Numbered from the stretch's first letter, positions 34,501 through 43,924 are shown. The stretch is DNA of 64,000 nt from Ascaphus truei (GCA_036426205.1 CM071569.1:284312908-284376907), one strand, 5' to 3'. Program-made: numbers and translations. Notes: generated by a model from the letters alone, not told the origin.

Positions 34501-35474
34501 TGCTGTTTGTAGAGGCTACATTGCTTTCTACCTGGACTATGGCTAGACCGCCGATTGTCACGCGCGTTCAGCATTTCACCAACGTTACTTTGCAAGTGCA
34601 GAGTAAAGCACTTTCCGTGACAGCTCATTCTCTATGGGGAGAGGTGACTGTCCCCATAAAATACTCTCTGGACACGTCTTGTATAACAATATCTAACAGT
34701 GCTGTCAAATAAAAACCCGCTGGGGCTAAAAACCGAGCGGTAAGGCCACTTAAATATATAGTTTGTTCCTTGTTTTCTTATCCATTTTAAAGTTTGATTA
34801 CAATATGTAAAATATGAATTTGCTTTACAATTCTCCAAGAGGATTAGGCCTCGGCCAGGCAGGGAACGGGCGCTCGTGCGCTGCCCCCGATTCGTGGCCG
34901 GCAAGGCGCGCGCTCGTCTGGGGGCGCGGCCACGACGTCACGGAGCTGGTTCGCCCTCATTGGGCGAACCGCTCACGTGACGCGCGTGCGAGCGGCAAAT
35001 TCAAATTTGCTTGCTCTGAGCGCCGAGCGGGCACAGGCGCTTGCTCACGCTGGCCACACACATTGCCGCAATGTGATTCAACATAGCCAGCATGAGTTCG
35101 CCCGCCCGCTCAGCGCCACCCTGGACGAGGCCTTTGTTGCCATTTTAAAAGCCCGTTAAGGTACAGACAGCTCCGAATGCTGTGTCAAAATGACAAGAGA
35201 AAGAATTGCAGATAAAGTTGCATAAACCAAACGGATTTTCAAAGAAAAATACACGGGGGAGATGCCCTTATATACCGCTTGTTTTATGCATAAAACAGAC
35301 ACAGTTGCAGTTTGAATGAATATTGCAGGAATGATAAAGAACTGGCAGAGAAAAGACGTTTACTAACTGGTTCGTGTTCCTTCTCTTTCTCCAGTCTGTC
35401 TATCTCTTCCGCCAGTCTCCTGCTTTCTGCTTGGAGAGACTCCAAATGGGTCTCATCCACCAAGTAGAACTTCT
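22924..35474 (-). CDS. NDC80: NDC80 (HEC1) C-terminal half, nine coding exons
   Basis: NDC80 is the outer-kinetochore subunit that pairs with NUF2; its N-terminal CH domain binds microtubules and its C-terminus joins SPC24/SPC25. Nine exons with GT-AG borders join in perfect phase to about 386 codons ending at 22924: 35474-35368, 34261-34117, 32683-32478, 31713-31561, 29892-29806, 28431-28339, 24993-24863, 24404-24302 and 23061-22924. Peptides such as [26 protein letters not shown] and [19 protein letters not shown] match vertebrate NDC80 closely. This is the coiled coil, loop region and C-terminal tetramerisation end. The family is about 640 residues, so about 250 N-terminal residues, including the CH domain, are absent from anything recognised here. 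The next upstream exon encodes something else. Introns show it is not a retrocopy. Confidence 0.93.
23292..23530 (+). repeat. CORE-SINE (MIR-like), tRNA-derived
   Basis: A tRNA-like head GCGGCTCAGTGAGTAAAGAC is followed by the conserved core word TGACCTTGGGCAAGTC and a tail AAGCACTATATGAATTAAAG. This is the organisation of CORE-SINEs. Confidence 0.75.
23862..24139. mobile_element. Inverted-repeat element, about 280 bp
   Basis: AGACAAGGATTCTGGGTA at 23862-23879 has an exact inverse at 24122-24139. The sequence between is AT-rich and non-coding. The true ends may lie a few bases outward; superfamily unknown. Confidence 0.6.
24302..24404 (-). CDS. NDC80: NDC80 exon, C-terminal coiled coil
   Basis: 103 bp. 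It encodes [19 protein letters not shown] and then THIEIIE, corresponding to the segment of human NDC80 with [20 protein letters not shown]. The first base completes the CA begun in the 24863 exon. Donor GTAAGT. Confidence 0.93.
24863..24993 (-). CDS. NDC80: NDC80 exon, coiled coil
   Basis: 131 bp encoding [19 protein letters not shown] and then [16 protein letters not shown]. Donor GTGAGT, ending in phase 2. Confidence 0.94.
25480..27000 (-). mobile_element. DIRS-type retroelement remnant (tyrosine recombinase)
   Basis: On the minus strand, HSTRLLST at about 25721-25698 and, after a frameshift, [19 protein letters not shown] resemble the HSTR box and C-terminal half of the tyrosine recombinase of DIRS/Ngaro elements. 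Upstream near 26665, [11 protein letters not shown] resembles their RNase H start. 26905-26990 has an open [15 protein letters not shown] stretch that may be Gag-like. No reverse transcriptase was found, so the copy is internally deleted. It is split by the element at 26040. Confidence 0.55.
26040..26492. mobile_element. 453-bp inverted-repeat element with TTAA flanks
   Basis: Ends AGCTGCAGTTCAGTC and GACTGAACTGCAGCT are perfect inverses, each flanked by TTAA (26036-26039 and 26493-26496). TTAA duplication is typical of piggyBac-type movement, though the termini lack the usual CCC. The interior has no coding sequence and a perfect 20-bp palindrome at 26234-26253. Confidence 0.8.
27001..28338. 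other. Intronic, no exon seen
   Basis: Unassigned intron sequence. 27740-27970 has a Lys/Arg/Ser-rich plus-strand open stretch ([17 protein letters not shown]) that could be retroelement Gag residue, but no motif confirms it. Confidence 0.35.
28339..28431 (-). CDS. NDC80: NDC80 exon, coiled coil after the loop
   Basis: 93 bp, phase 0 at both ends, encoding [19 protein letters not shown] and then [12 protein letters not shown]. Donor GTAAGA, acceptor TTATTGTAG. Confidence 0.92.
28660..28765. repeat. GATAGA/GAGATG degenerate microsatellite
   Basis: Six-base words GAGATG, ATAGAG and GATAGA repeat imperfectly. Confidence 0.85.
28888..29002. repeat. 19-bp minisatellite, six near-identical copies
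   Basis: The unit CCCATCAGATTATATGCCT is repeated six times without divergence, suggesting a recent expansion. Intronic in the NDC80-type gene. Confidence 0.97.
29003..29805. other. Intronic, no exon seen
   Basis: Unassigned, with a C-run at 29355-29368. Confidence 0.35.
29806..29892 (-). CDS. NDC80: NDC80 exon, loop region
   Basis: 87 bp, phase 0 at both ends, encoding [19 protein letters not shown] and then [10 protein letters not shown]. This part is less conserved, and assignment rests on position and phase as well as the leucine pattern. Confidence 0.85.
30321..30460. mobile_element. Inverted repeat with 27-bp perfect arms
   Basis: The arm at 30321-30347 (CATTGGTCCAGCTC ... CAATGC) has its exact inverse at 30434-30460. 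Inner bases extend the pairing imperfectly for about ten more. The loop is about 86 bases. Probably a small non-autonomous transposon. Confidence 0.7.
30850..31145 (+). repeat. Dispersed repeat with GTGACG core, copy 3
   Basis: It contains GTCAAATGACAC, CCCGTGACGTCATATTGCCA, GCAGAGGCCTCACG-like TACAGAGGCCTCACGTGATC and a closing GTATGCGAACCCCTGA. Same layout as 9838 and 62284. Confidence 0.75.
31214..31298. repeat. (CA)n microsatellite
   Basis: CACACA runs interrupted by single AACAC or CCACAC units. Confidence 0.95.
31464..31540. repeat. (CA)n microsatellite
   Basis: CA repeat immediately downstream of the NDC80 exon at 31561, in the intron. Confidence 0.95.
31561..31713 (-). CDS. NDC80: NDC80 exon before the loop
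   Basis: 153 bp encoding [19 protein letters not shown] and then [10 protein letters not shown], a highly diagnostic NDC80 segment. Acceptor TTTCTACAG, donor GTAAGT. CA repeats flank it in the intron. Confidence 0.96.
32110..32345. mobile_element. Inverted-repeat remnant with CCAAT and CACGTGAC core
   Basis: ATTATACCAGATGCCGC at 32125 and ATCTTGATTATACCAGG at 32193 are partly repeated, and GGTTCACCCTCATTGG then ACTCACGTGACGTC lies at 32249-32285. The core is shared with 15102 and 34948. Confidence 0.5.
32478..32683 (-). CDS. NDC80: NDC80 exon, central coiled coil
   Basis: 206 bp encoding [37 protein letters not shown] and [14 protein letters not shown]. It is the most conserved stretch in the gene. 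Donor GTATGT, acceptor TATATAACAG. Confidence 0.97.
34117..34261 (-). CDS. NDC80: NDC80 exon, coiled coil
   Basis: 145 bp encoding [19 protein letters not shown] and then [15 protein letters not shown]. Acceptor CTGGTTTCAG, donor GTGAGG; it ends in phase 1, completed by AA in the next exon. Confidence 0.96.
34849..35160. mobile_element. GC-rich repeat with CCAAT and CACGTGAC core
   Basis: The core GGTTCGCCCTCATTGGGC then GAACCGCTCACGTGACGC at 34948-34983 is a local palindrome (GGTTCGCCC ... GGGCGAACC). The ends GGCCTCGGCCAG and CGAGGCCTTT suggest inverted termini. Confidence 0.5.
35368..35474 (-). CDS. NDC80: NDC80 first recognisable exon, start of the coiled coil
   Basis: 107 bp encoding [19 protein letters not shown] and then [16 protein letters not shown]. 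Two bases (AG) at its 5' end complete a codon from the upstream exon, so it is not a first exon. In known NDC80 the exon before this encodes the end of the CH-domain region; no such exon was found. Confidence 0.93.
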
Positions 35475-35594
35475 CTGGAAAAGAACAAAACCACCATTTA
35501 GAAAAGCACTAAATCAGCTTTGGGCACAAATGCTATTTCCACGAGGATGCCACCATGTAGCTTACTTCTTGTCTACATCTTGAAGGTCTATTTC

Positions 35595-35690
35595 ACAGTA
35601 ACAAAGGAGGGAGAGGAAGTATGATACCTTTTATTGGACCAACAAGTAGATATGTTACAAGGTTTCTAACCACTCAGGGAGGGAGGAAGG
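35595..35690 (-). repeat. Dispersed repeat, CTTTTATTGGACCAACAAG family
   Basis: GATACCTTTTATTGGACCAA then CAAGTAGATATGTTACAAGG. Close relatives lie at 61955-62050 (same orientation) and 14150-14175 (reverse). Confidence 0.7.
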
Positions 35691-36587
35691 AAGGATGGAT
35701 ATAGAGAAGGTACCATACCCTCTCCTTTGTTACTACATGGAAGAAAGGATCAACATGGCTTCACACCCTTCTTTGCCTTCAGTAACAAACCGTAACTGTA
35801 AAATACATGCTAGTCAGATAAAGCAGTATATACCCCAAATACAGCTTATGAAAATGCAATTCCAATTTATAGTAGCCCTATTGGTCCTGAAGAAATGTAG
35901 ATTTGTTATAGGCCGTGATACCTTTTCGGTGACCGAGGGTTGTCAGATTAAATTGTTTTGTACAGTACAGATCTTTTAAAACCTCATATGTTTCTTCTTC
36001 AAATGTACAGTAGACTAAGAAACCAGAGGTTTGGAAAGGCCTGTACACTAGTATAGATGGAAGGTAATAAAGCATCATTTTGCCACTGTATATAAAGCCA
36101 TAACATACAAGGCGTGGTCTTACAGAGTATGGTTTTGGGCAGGTTCATAAACTCATTATGGAACTGGAAGTGGAGGTGTCAGCCACGGAAATATTAATAC
36201 GGCAGGGTAGAATTTCCTCTATCCAAATGAACATTATAAAAGAGGCATGTATGGGGGGGTATGATAACTATTCACAAATACATTGAAGGTCAATACAAGA
36301 AACTTTCAAGAAAACCTTTTAAGGACAGTACGGACAGCTCATCCCATGAGATTGAAGGAACAGATTTCTCTAGCAAAGGGCAAGTGTAAGGGAAGTTAAA
36401 ATGTGGGATTTACTACCCATAGTGACAGATTGCAGATACGGTACATGGGTTTTTTTTACGAACAAAAGTTAGGCTTAAATAGGAAGAGCATTGTTACAGG
36501 GACAAGTCTGATAGACAGTCAGGTCAGGAAGGATTCCGCCCCCTTTATAAAAGATAGAATATACACACACACACACCCTGCTCTCAC

Positions 36588-37058
36588 CTGGTTGGTAGGT
36601 CCCGCTCTGGATGTCCCCTCTGCTCTCGGGCGTCTTCCGAGTGGCCCTCGGGGGCCCGTCCTCTCGCCCGTACACGCTGCTTCGCTGTCTCCGGAGCTCG
36701 TGCTCTCTCTCCTCCGCCTCCTCGATCTCCATCTCCAGCAGGGAGCGGGGGCTGGGCGAGCGCAGGCGGAGGAAGGGGCTGCCGGGGGTGGGGCGGGGAG
36801 GTTCAGCGGGGGCGGGGCCTCTGGGATCCGCGGGGGCGGGGCCTCTGAGCTGCGCGGGGGTTGGGACTCTGTGTTCCGCAGGGGAGGAGCCTCGGAGCAG
36901 GCTACTGTGCTCTATAAGGATGATGTTGCTGCCATTGGCCTCTGCAAACGAGGGGCCCTTCTTGCCCCCGGGTCTGGGGACTGCAGGGGCCACGGGGACG
37001 GGGGCCACGGGGTGCGAGGGTGTACTTTGTCTCTTCAGGGTGGGAGGGTCCGAGGACA
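36588..37058 (-). CDS. Pro/Ser-rich exon with AKAP2/MISP-like helix; spliced in phase to NDC80 exons
   Basis: A 471-bp open exon with acceptor TTTCCCCTCAG and donor GTGAGA. It encodes a Pro/Ala/Ser-rich stretch (TLKRQSTPSHPVAPVPVAP at the start, degenerate RGPAPA repeats in the middle), then a charged helix, EIEEAEEREHELRRQR, followed by SSVYGRED. That helix resembles the C-terminal domain of the AKAP2/MISP cytoskeletal family; I did not identify a specific member. It enters with 2 bases and leaves with 1 base of a split codon. The leaving G plus the AG of the 35474 exon makes one Glu codon, so the frame runs on into the NDC80 coiled coil. It could instead be the end of a separate gene whose last exon is missing. 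Confidence 0.7.
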
Positions 37059-37139
37059 CTGAGGGGAAAGAGGGGGAGGTTAGAGGTGGGAAACGGTGTG
37101 CGGGGTATACAAAAAGTGACACGTCAAAGAGACGGTCAC

Positions 37140-37838
37140 TGTGACAAGGGGCAGGAGGGACAGTGACGGTGACAAGGAGGAGGGGACAGACAGAAGGGAC
37201 AGTGAGAAGGAGGAGGGGACAGACAGACGGGACAGTGACAAGGAGGAGGGGACAGACAGAAGGGAAATTTAGAAGTAGGAGGGGACAGAGACAGAAGGGA
37301 CAGTGAGAAGGATGAGGGGACAGTGAGAAGGAGCAGGGGAAAAACAGAAGGGACTGTGAGTAGGAGCAGGGGACAGTGAGAAGGAGCAGGGGAAAGACAG
37401 AAGGGACTGTGAGTAGGAGGAGGGGACAGAGACAGAAGGGACAGTGAGGAGGGGACAAACTGACAGTGACAGTGAGGTGGAGGAGGGGACAGACAGAAGG
37501 GACTGTGAGTAGGAGGAGGGGACAGAGACAGACAGTGACAGAGAGATGGAGGAGGGGACAGAGACAGACAGTGACAGAGAGAAGGAGGAGGGGACAGACA
37601 GACAGTGACAGAGAGATGGAGGAGGGGACAGACAGACAGTGACAGAGAGATGGAGGAGGGGACAAAGACAGACAGTGACAGAGAGAAGGAGGAGGGGACA
37701 GACAGACAGTGACAGAGAGATGGAGGAGGGGACAGACAGACATTGACAGAGAGATGGAGGAGGGGACAGAGACAGACAGTGACAGAGAGATGGAGGGGAC
37801 AGACAGACAGTGACAGAGAGATGGAGGAGGGGACAGAC
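37140..37838. repeat. About 33-bp purine-rich minisatellite
   Basis: The unit GACAGACAGTGACAGAGAGA then TGGAGGAGGG has variants (AAGGAGGAGG, GACTGTGAGTAGG). The right part is more regular than the left. The N gap lies at its right edge. Confidence 0.93.
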
Positions 37839-37873
37839 NNNNNNNNNNNNNNNNNNNNNNNNNNNNNNNNNNN
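37839..37873. other. Assembly gap, 35 N
   Basis: Undetermined bases at the right edge of the minisatellite. True gap length is unknown. Confidence 1.
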
Positions 37874-38049
37874 AGAAGTGGAACCGAGAGATGTAAGCAC
37901 AGTGAACTGGGACAGAGGAAAGTGACAGCTAATAAGGAGAAGGACAGAGAGACAGAGTAAAGGGGCCGTGCCAGTGTCACCCATACAGCCGTTGGACATG
38001 AACACATCAGGCATTTTACTCTCATAAACGGCACCCATATAACCCCTCC

Positions 38050-40960
38050 CCGTATACACTCATCACTTACACAGCACCTGTACTGATAACACACTGCTGG
38101 TGCAAGCGCTCTCGGCCCACCAGGCATACACATCCCCTCGATTACCTCATACTACACAGTCACTGTACTTGTAACACACTTGCGGGTTCCAAGCTCTCTG
38201 CTCCCACCATGCTACCCTCCCCGTATACCTCATACTACACAGCACTGTACTGTAACACACGTGCTGGTGCAAAGCGCTCTGCTCCCCCGACAACACCTCC
38301 CGTATACCTCATACTACACAGCACTGTACTGTAAACAGCATGCTGGTGCAAAGCGCTCTGCTCCCCCAGGCATACACCTCCCCGTATACCTCATACTAGA
38401 CACGCATGTAAGTAACACAGTGCTGGTGCAAAGCGCTCTGCTACCCCCAGACATACCACCGTCCACGCTACCTCATACACACAGCACTGTACTGTAAACA
38501 CACGTGCTGTGCAAGCGCTGCTGCTCCCCCAGCTAATCACCTCCCGTATACCTCATACTACACAGCACTGTACTGTAACACACGTGCTGGTGCAAAGCGC
38601 TCTGCTCGCCCCAGCATACACCCCCCCGTATACCTCATACTACACCGCACTGTACTGTAACCACAGTGCTGGTGCAAAGCGCTCTGCTCCCCCAGGCATA
38701 CACCTCCCCGTATACCTCATACTACAGCAGCACGTACTGAACACACGTGACTTGGTTGAAAGCGCTCTGCTCCCCCAGGGCAGTACACCGGGGGTCCCCG
38801 TATACTCAACTACAAAGCACTGTTACTGTAAACACACGTGTTGGTGTGCAAAGCGCTTGCTACCGCCCAGGGCAACACCCTCCCCGTATACTCCCTACTA
38901 CACAGCACTTACTGTAACACACGTGTGGTTGCAAGCGCATCTGCACCCCCAAGGCATACCACCGTCCCCGTCTATGACTCATCCTACACAGAATTACTAA
39001 CACCGACACAGTAGGCCTGCGTGCAAAGCGTCTGCTCAGCCCCAGCCATACATCCGTCCCCGTTATAACTCATCTACACAGCACTGTCCTGTAAACACAC
39101 GTGCTGGTATGCAAGAAGCGCTCTGCTCCCCCCAGGGCATGACACATCCACGCGTAATACCTATATACACAGCACATGTAACTGTAAGCACACGTGCTGG
39201 TGCAAGCGCTTCTGCTCACCAGACATAATACTCCACCGGTATATACCTCATACGTATCACAGCACTGTCTTACACACTAGTGGGCTGGTGCAAAGCGCCT
39301 GCTCTGGCCTCCCCACATAACATACCACCTCCCGTCCACCGTTTAGCACTCAGTCGCACCTACACAGTCACCCTGTACGTCTACACTACCTGGTGCGCAC
39401 AAGCGCTCTGCTAGTCCCCAGACCGTACCCTCCCTCGCCTAAGTACCCATCAAACACGTACATGACTACACACACGTAGCTGTGCAAACACGCGTCAGCG
39501 GGGGGTCTGCACCCATAGCGGGAGAGATACCCCCCCCGTCACCTCATAACGGTACACAGCAACTGTAACGTCAACAACGACCTGAGTCTGTGTGTGCAAC
39601 AGCTCTGGGCTCGCCGTCCAGCGATACACCTCCCCGTATACCTCATACTAACACGCATGTACTGTAACACACGTGCTGGTGCAAAGCGCTCTGCTCCCCC
39701 AGGCATACACCTCCCCGATATACCTCACTAACACAGCCGTACTGTAACACACGTGCTGGTGCAAGCAGCTCTGCTCCCCCAGGCATACACCTCCCCGTAT
39801 ACCTCATACTACACAGCACTGTACTGTAACACGTGCTGGTGCAAAGCGCTCTGCCTCCCCAGACATACACCTCCCCGTTATCACCTCATACACCACAGCC
39901 TGTACTGTACACACCGTACTGGTGCAAACGCTCTCTGCCCCCAGGCATGACACCCCCCCGTATAAACATATGACTAACAGCAGCACTGTGACTGTAACAC
40001 GCACGTAACTGGGTGCAAAGCGCTCTGCCCCCACGGACATAGCACCTCCGCAATAACCACTACGCCCATTACTTACAGCAGCACTACGTACTGTAACACA
40101 CGGTGGCTGGTGCTCCAAAGCGAGACGAAATCTGCTCCGCCCAGGCATACACCTCACTATACCTCATTCATACGACAGGGCACACTGTACTGATGTAACA
40201 GCAAGTGCTGGTGCAAAGCGCTCTGCTCCCCAGAGCATACGACCGGTCCCGTAAAATAACTCATACTACACGATCACTGTACTGTAAGCGACACGTGTGA
40301 TGCAAGCGCTTGCTCCCCCAGGAATACACCCCCGCCTATTACCGGTACATACTAGAACAGCACGGTACGGTTTAATAACACACGTGTGGTGCAAAGCGGC
40401 TCGTGCTCCCCCAGGCATACACCGTACCCAGTATACCTCTGACCTACACAGGCAAAGCTGGTACTGTAACAGCACGTGCTTGTGCCAAGAAGCGCGTCGG
40501 TGCTCCCCCGCAGGCAACAACCCCCCCCGTATAGCCTCATACTAAACAACAGCACTGTTACTGTAACAACCCGTTACTGGGTGCAAAGCGCTCTGCTCCC
40601 CAGACATCCCTCCCGTATCCTCATACTACCACAGACACGTACTGTTAACGGGGACACGGTGCCTGGTGACAAAGACGCAATCAATCTCCCCCAGGGGGTA
40701 GTCATACCACCATCCCGCTATACCTCATACTACACAGCAACTGTAGCGGGTAACACACGTGCTGGGTGGCCAAAGCGCTCGGCGCCCCCAGGCATTACAC
40801 CTCCCCGTATACGCCTTACTCAACAGAATGTACTGAACACACGTGGCTGGTGCCAAAGCGCTCGGCTCCCCAGGCATACACTCCCCGTTATACTCATAAT
40901 AACAGCACGGTACTTGTAACACACGTTGCTGGTGCACAAGCGCTCTGCTCTCCCAGGGGC
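38050..40960. repeat. 82-bp satellite array, about 35 copies
   Basis: The unit begins CACACGTGCTGGTGCAAAGC and continues GCTCTGCTCCCCCAGGCATA, CACCTCCCCGTATACCTCAT, ACTACACAGCACTGTACTGT. Copies near 38.5 and 39.7 kb are clean, others carry many one- to three-base indels. Confidence 0.95.
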
Positions 40961-40966
40961 AAACGG

Positions 40967-41000
40967 GGGGGGGGGGGGGGGGGGGGGGGGGGTGGGGGGG
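40967..41000. repeat. Poly-G tract
   Basis: Nearly pure G run of about 25-30 bases ending the satellite array, followed by a G/A-rich stretch to about 41130. Confidence 0.95.
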
Positions 41001-41224
41001 AGAGAGGGGGGCCAGGGAAGGAGAGTGGGTGAGAGTTAGGGGGAGGGGATAGAGAGACGAAGGAAGGAGGGAGATAGGTGAGAGAAAGGGAGGGACAGAG
41101 AGGAAGAGGGGGGAGAGAGAGGGAGAGATACAATGGGTTATTTAAACATGGCTACATGCACACAGTCCCTGCAATTCGGGCCCCACTACCCAGGCCAAAG
41201 CTGCTCAGCAAATCTTTTCAGTGT

Positions 41225-41400
41225 ACATATTATTTATTTATTTATGTATAAAATGTGTTACCAGGAAGTAATACATTGAGAGTTACCTCTCGTTCCCATG
41301 AATGTCCTGGGCACAGAGTTAAGACAAATAATACATGGTTACAAATACAGTTACATAAGTGAGCAGGGTATGCATTATATACAAGACATTGCGTGCACAG
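41225..41400 (-). mobile_element. 3' tail of the L2/CR1-like LINE, truncated copy
   Basis: On the minus strand it reads CTTAACTCTGTGCCCAGGAC, GAGAGGTAACTCTCAATGTA, TTACTTCCTGGTAA and ends in (AAAT)n, matching the tail of the LINE at 54555-54668. Confidence 0.85.
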
Positions 41401-41598
41401 TTAGAGAAGATATTGCGTAATAAGAGCATGCAATTCCAGTGGTGCAGCAACAAGGGGGTTATTAGGCAGCAAAACCACCAAGGGAAGCCATCTTAAATGT
41501 GCCCGAATAATACTGGAGCGTGTGACAGTGCTGGGAGGATGGGGACGGGTGACAGCGAATGATGGTGCACTGTAATATATACATAACAATTCCCTCAC

Positions 41599-41631
41599 CT
41601 GGGCTTGCAACGGGAGCGTCTGATGTCTTTT
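41599..41631 (-). CDS. Candidate 33-bp micro-exon upstream of the AKAP2/MISP-like exon
   Basis: Acceptor TTTTCACGAACAG and donor GTGAGG bracket 33 bases. In the frame that enters with 2 and leaves with 1 split-codon base it reads KTSDAPVASP. Its last G plus TG of the 37058 exon makes a Val codon. Composition fits the Pro/Ser-rich product, but so short an exon could be chance. Confidence 0.4.
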
Positions 41632-41717
41632 CTGTTCGTGAAAACAAAAGGGATCTCATTAACAAGGCTTCAAAAGTATCCCCTTCCCCTGACTAATGTC
41701 CCAGTGTCCCCATTTGA

Positions 41718-41808
41718 CGTCGCTTTAAAAGGTAGGGGGGGTGAGACCCGGGGGGAGAGCAGGCAGGGGAGGCGCCGTGCGGGAAATTTGCGCACCCCTG
41801 ATGTAACG
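41718..41808 (+). repeat. Partial copy of the GTGACG-core repeat
   Basis: It contains GACGTCGCTTTAAAAG and ends GAAATTTGCGCACCCCTGA, like the right end of other copies. Confidence 0.45.
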
Positions 41809-41894
41809 CGCGTAACAATGTATCATTCTACACTCTTACCTAAGCTGGAAATCGTTTGCTGCTCCTGTTATATGTCTGTCAAAATCCTGATTGT

Positions 41895-42205
41895 GTGCCT
41901 AACATAATGGCCGCCTCAGTAAGTGTAACTCAGCAGCTACAATGTTTCTTTAACTGATAAAGATAATTAATTTGTTGCCAATGTTCCTAGCAGTCTGAGC
42001 TGCAAATTGTAACAATAGATAATGTTACCTGAGTAATATCAGGATACATTGTAGCTGCTGAGTTACACTGACTGAAGGATTTATGGAAACGGAAAGGCAG
42101 CCATTACTTGAACCCTGGGAAGCAGGATCTTTGCTGATCGATGGCGTGATCGGCAGCTTAGGTAATTAGTTTTCAATACAGATAATTAAAGGCGGCATAT
42201 ATTTA
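41895..42205. mobile_element. Inverted-repeat element, GTAACTCAGCAGCTACAATG family
   Basis: TGTAACTCAGCAGCTACAAT at 41926 and its inverse CATTGTAGCTGCTGAGTTAC at 42049 face each other. The part after 42049 is closely similar to 59060-59225, so this is a dispersed family. Confidence 0.65.
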
Positions 42206-42300
42206 AACAAAAAAAGATTATTTTTAAAGTGCTGCTTGGATTGCCTCTTTAATAGGCTCCAAAAAGGAATTTCTGCCGGTGTAATCCCTAAGTGGGAAGC

Positions 42301-42445
42301 TCAGAGGAGACGGAGGTGAGAAGGAGGAGACGGAGGTGAGAAGGAGGAGACGGAGGTGAGAACGAGGAGACGGGGGTGAGAACGAGGAGACGGAGGTGAG
42401 AACGAGGAGACGGAGGTGAGAACGAGGAGACGGAGGTGAGAATGA
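42301..42445. repeat. 20-bp minisatellite, seven copies
   Basis: The unit AAGGAGGAGACGGAGGTGAG has an AACG variant in later copies. Confidence 0.95.
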
Positions 42446-43014
42446 AGGGCAGGGGGGGTGGGGGGATCAAGGCCGGGCTGCGGTTTCTGCAGCTACGCGA
42501 ACTCACTTCCTTAACGTGACGTCACAGACGCTCGCACGGAACCGCAAACAGGCAAAGATCTTCCCTGCTTCTCTCCTTACTCCAAATGGCTGGCAATAGC
42601 CGCGACTACCTTGTTCAACGTACATACGTCTTTCATCAGACTCGATCCCGGAGATCGCTTACGTCCATACCACCATACCACCCAGACTGGTCGCACTACC
42701 ATTTCTTACTGGCACTATGCTCAATTTCCTTAGCTCTTTTTGTGGATGTAGGAATGTGGAAGCTTTTATATCATTCTTTCCACCAACACTGGTTTTACAT
42801 AATTCACACTTCCACGTGTTTTTTTCTTTTGGGGCCTCGCGACTCCTCCCTGGAACTTCATGCCATATGCATCTTCAAGATTTTTGGAACAGTCTTTGTC
42901 GGGGCGGAGTGATAAGTTGTTTTGCCTTGTTACCACTAGTTTGTTATTGACTGTAGTTTCATGTTATTCACTGTATAGTTCATGTTATTCACTGCACATT
43001 TTGGTTTAGATTTA

Positions 43015-43502
43015 GAGGCCTATGCAGAGAGCCGCTTTTGAAAATTGGGAGGGGAATAAAAAGTAGGTTTAATGGAGTTTATCTCCATATGCGAAATGGG
43101 CGAAATCCAGCTTTTTAATGCCATTACTGCATGTGTCTAGTTGTAAGGAGGAGATGCTGCGAAGCTGAAAGGGAAGAAAAAAAAATTGCGCATTTTTTTT
43201 TTTCCCTATAGCCGGCGACCTCCTGCTTCTTGCCAACTTTAGTTTGCGGAGAAAATTGAAGAATCGCGCCATGTTATTGGCTGCAACAGCCACTAGATGG
43301 CATTCGCAGGCGTTTCGAATTTGTGAAATTTTTAAAGCTGGGCGAGATGTATGGTTCTCGGCCAGCCGCGTGGCGAGATTTAAAAATAGAAAAAAAAATG
43401 GCGCTTTTTTCCTACCTCAACCACCATTTTTCAGCTGTTTTTTTGCGGCGATTTTCTCGGAAAATGGCGAGATTTTAAATGCGCTGCTCTCGCCATGAGC
43501 CC
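43015..43502 (+). mobile_element. Harbinger-like MITE, family GGGCCTCATGCAG, copy 1
   Basis: Left end GAGGCCTATGCAGAGAG, right end a decayed CGCTGCTCTCGCCATGAGCCC. Flanks TTA and TAA. 488 bp and non-coding, with GCGATTTTC and AATGGCGAGATTTT words near the right end. Confidence 0.85.
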
Positions 43503-43579
43503 TAAGTTTGATAGATACATTATTTGATATAATTTTATAATCACTATCTAGGTGGAGTAGAGAGCCATCTAAGCGTTCT

Positions 43580-43825
43580 TTTTACTTTCTCCTCCTCGCT
43601 CCTGTCTGTCTCTCTCTCGCTCCTGTCTGCTCCTCTCTCCGTCCTTTCTGTCTCTCTCGTCCTGTCTGTCTTCTCTTCTCCTTCCTGTTTCTTCTCTGTC
43701 TCTCCTGTCTGTCTGTCCCTGTCTCCTCTCTCTCTCTCTCTCTGTCTTCTCTCTCTCTCTCTCTCTCTCCTGTCTCTCTCTCTCTCTCTCTCGTCTCGTC
43801 TCCTCTCTCTGTCTCTCTCATCCTC
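43580..43825. repeat. CT-rich simple repeat
   Basis: CTCTCTCTCT with TGTCTGTC interruptions. Confidence 0.95.
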
Positions 43826-43924
43826 TCATTTCTTTTGCAATAGCGGTGTCCTGTAAGAAATCCATCGCAGAGAAGGGTACCCCCCCCCCCTCCAGAGTAA
43901 GGGCAGAGTACGGCAGAGTACGCT

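Noticed and set aside
35475..36587. NDC80 CH-domain exons expected here
   Set aside because: I looked on the minus strand for the conserved Trp-Pro-His and Phe-Leu-Tyr-Gly type motifs and found none here or further upstream in the window.
37136..38133. Upstream extension of the Pro/Ser-rich exon into a long Ser/Pro/Leu-rich frame
   Set aside because: This part is the 33-bp minisatellite and runs through the N gap. A good acceptor at 37060-37059 ends the real exon.
42586..42912. 108-codon frame with two hydrophobic stretches after a GTGACGTCAC site
   Set aside because: It starts with ATG and has plausible composition, but I recognise no family and see no splice structure. An overlapping frame is equally open.
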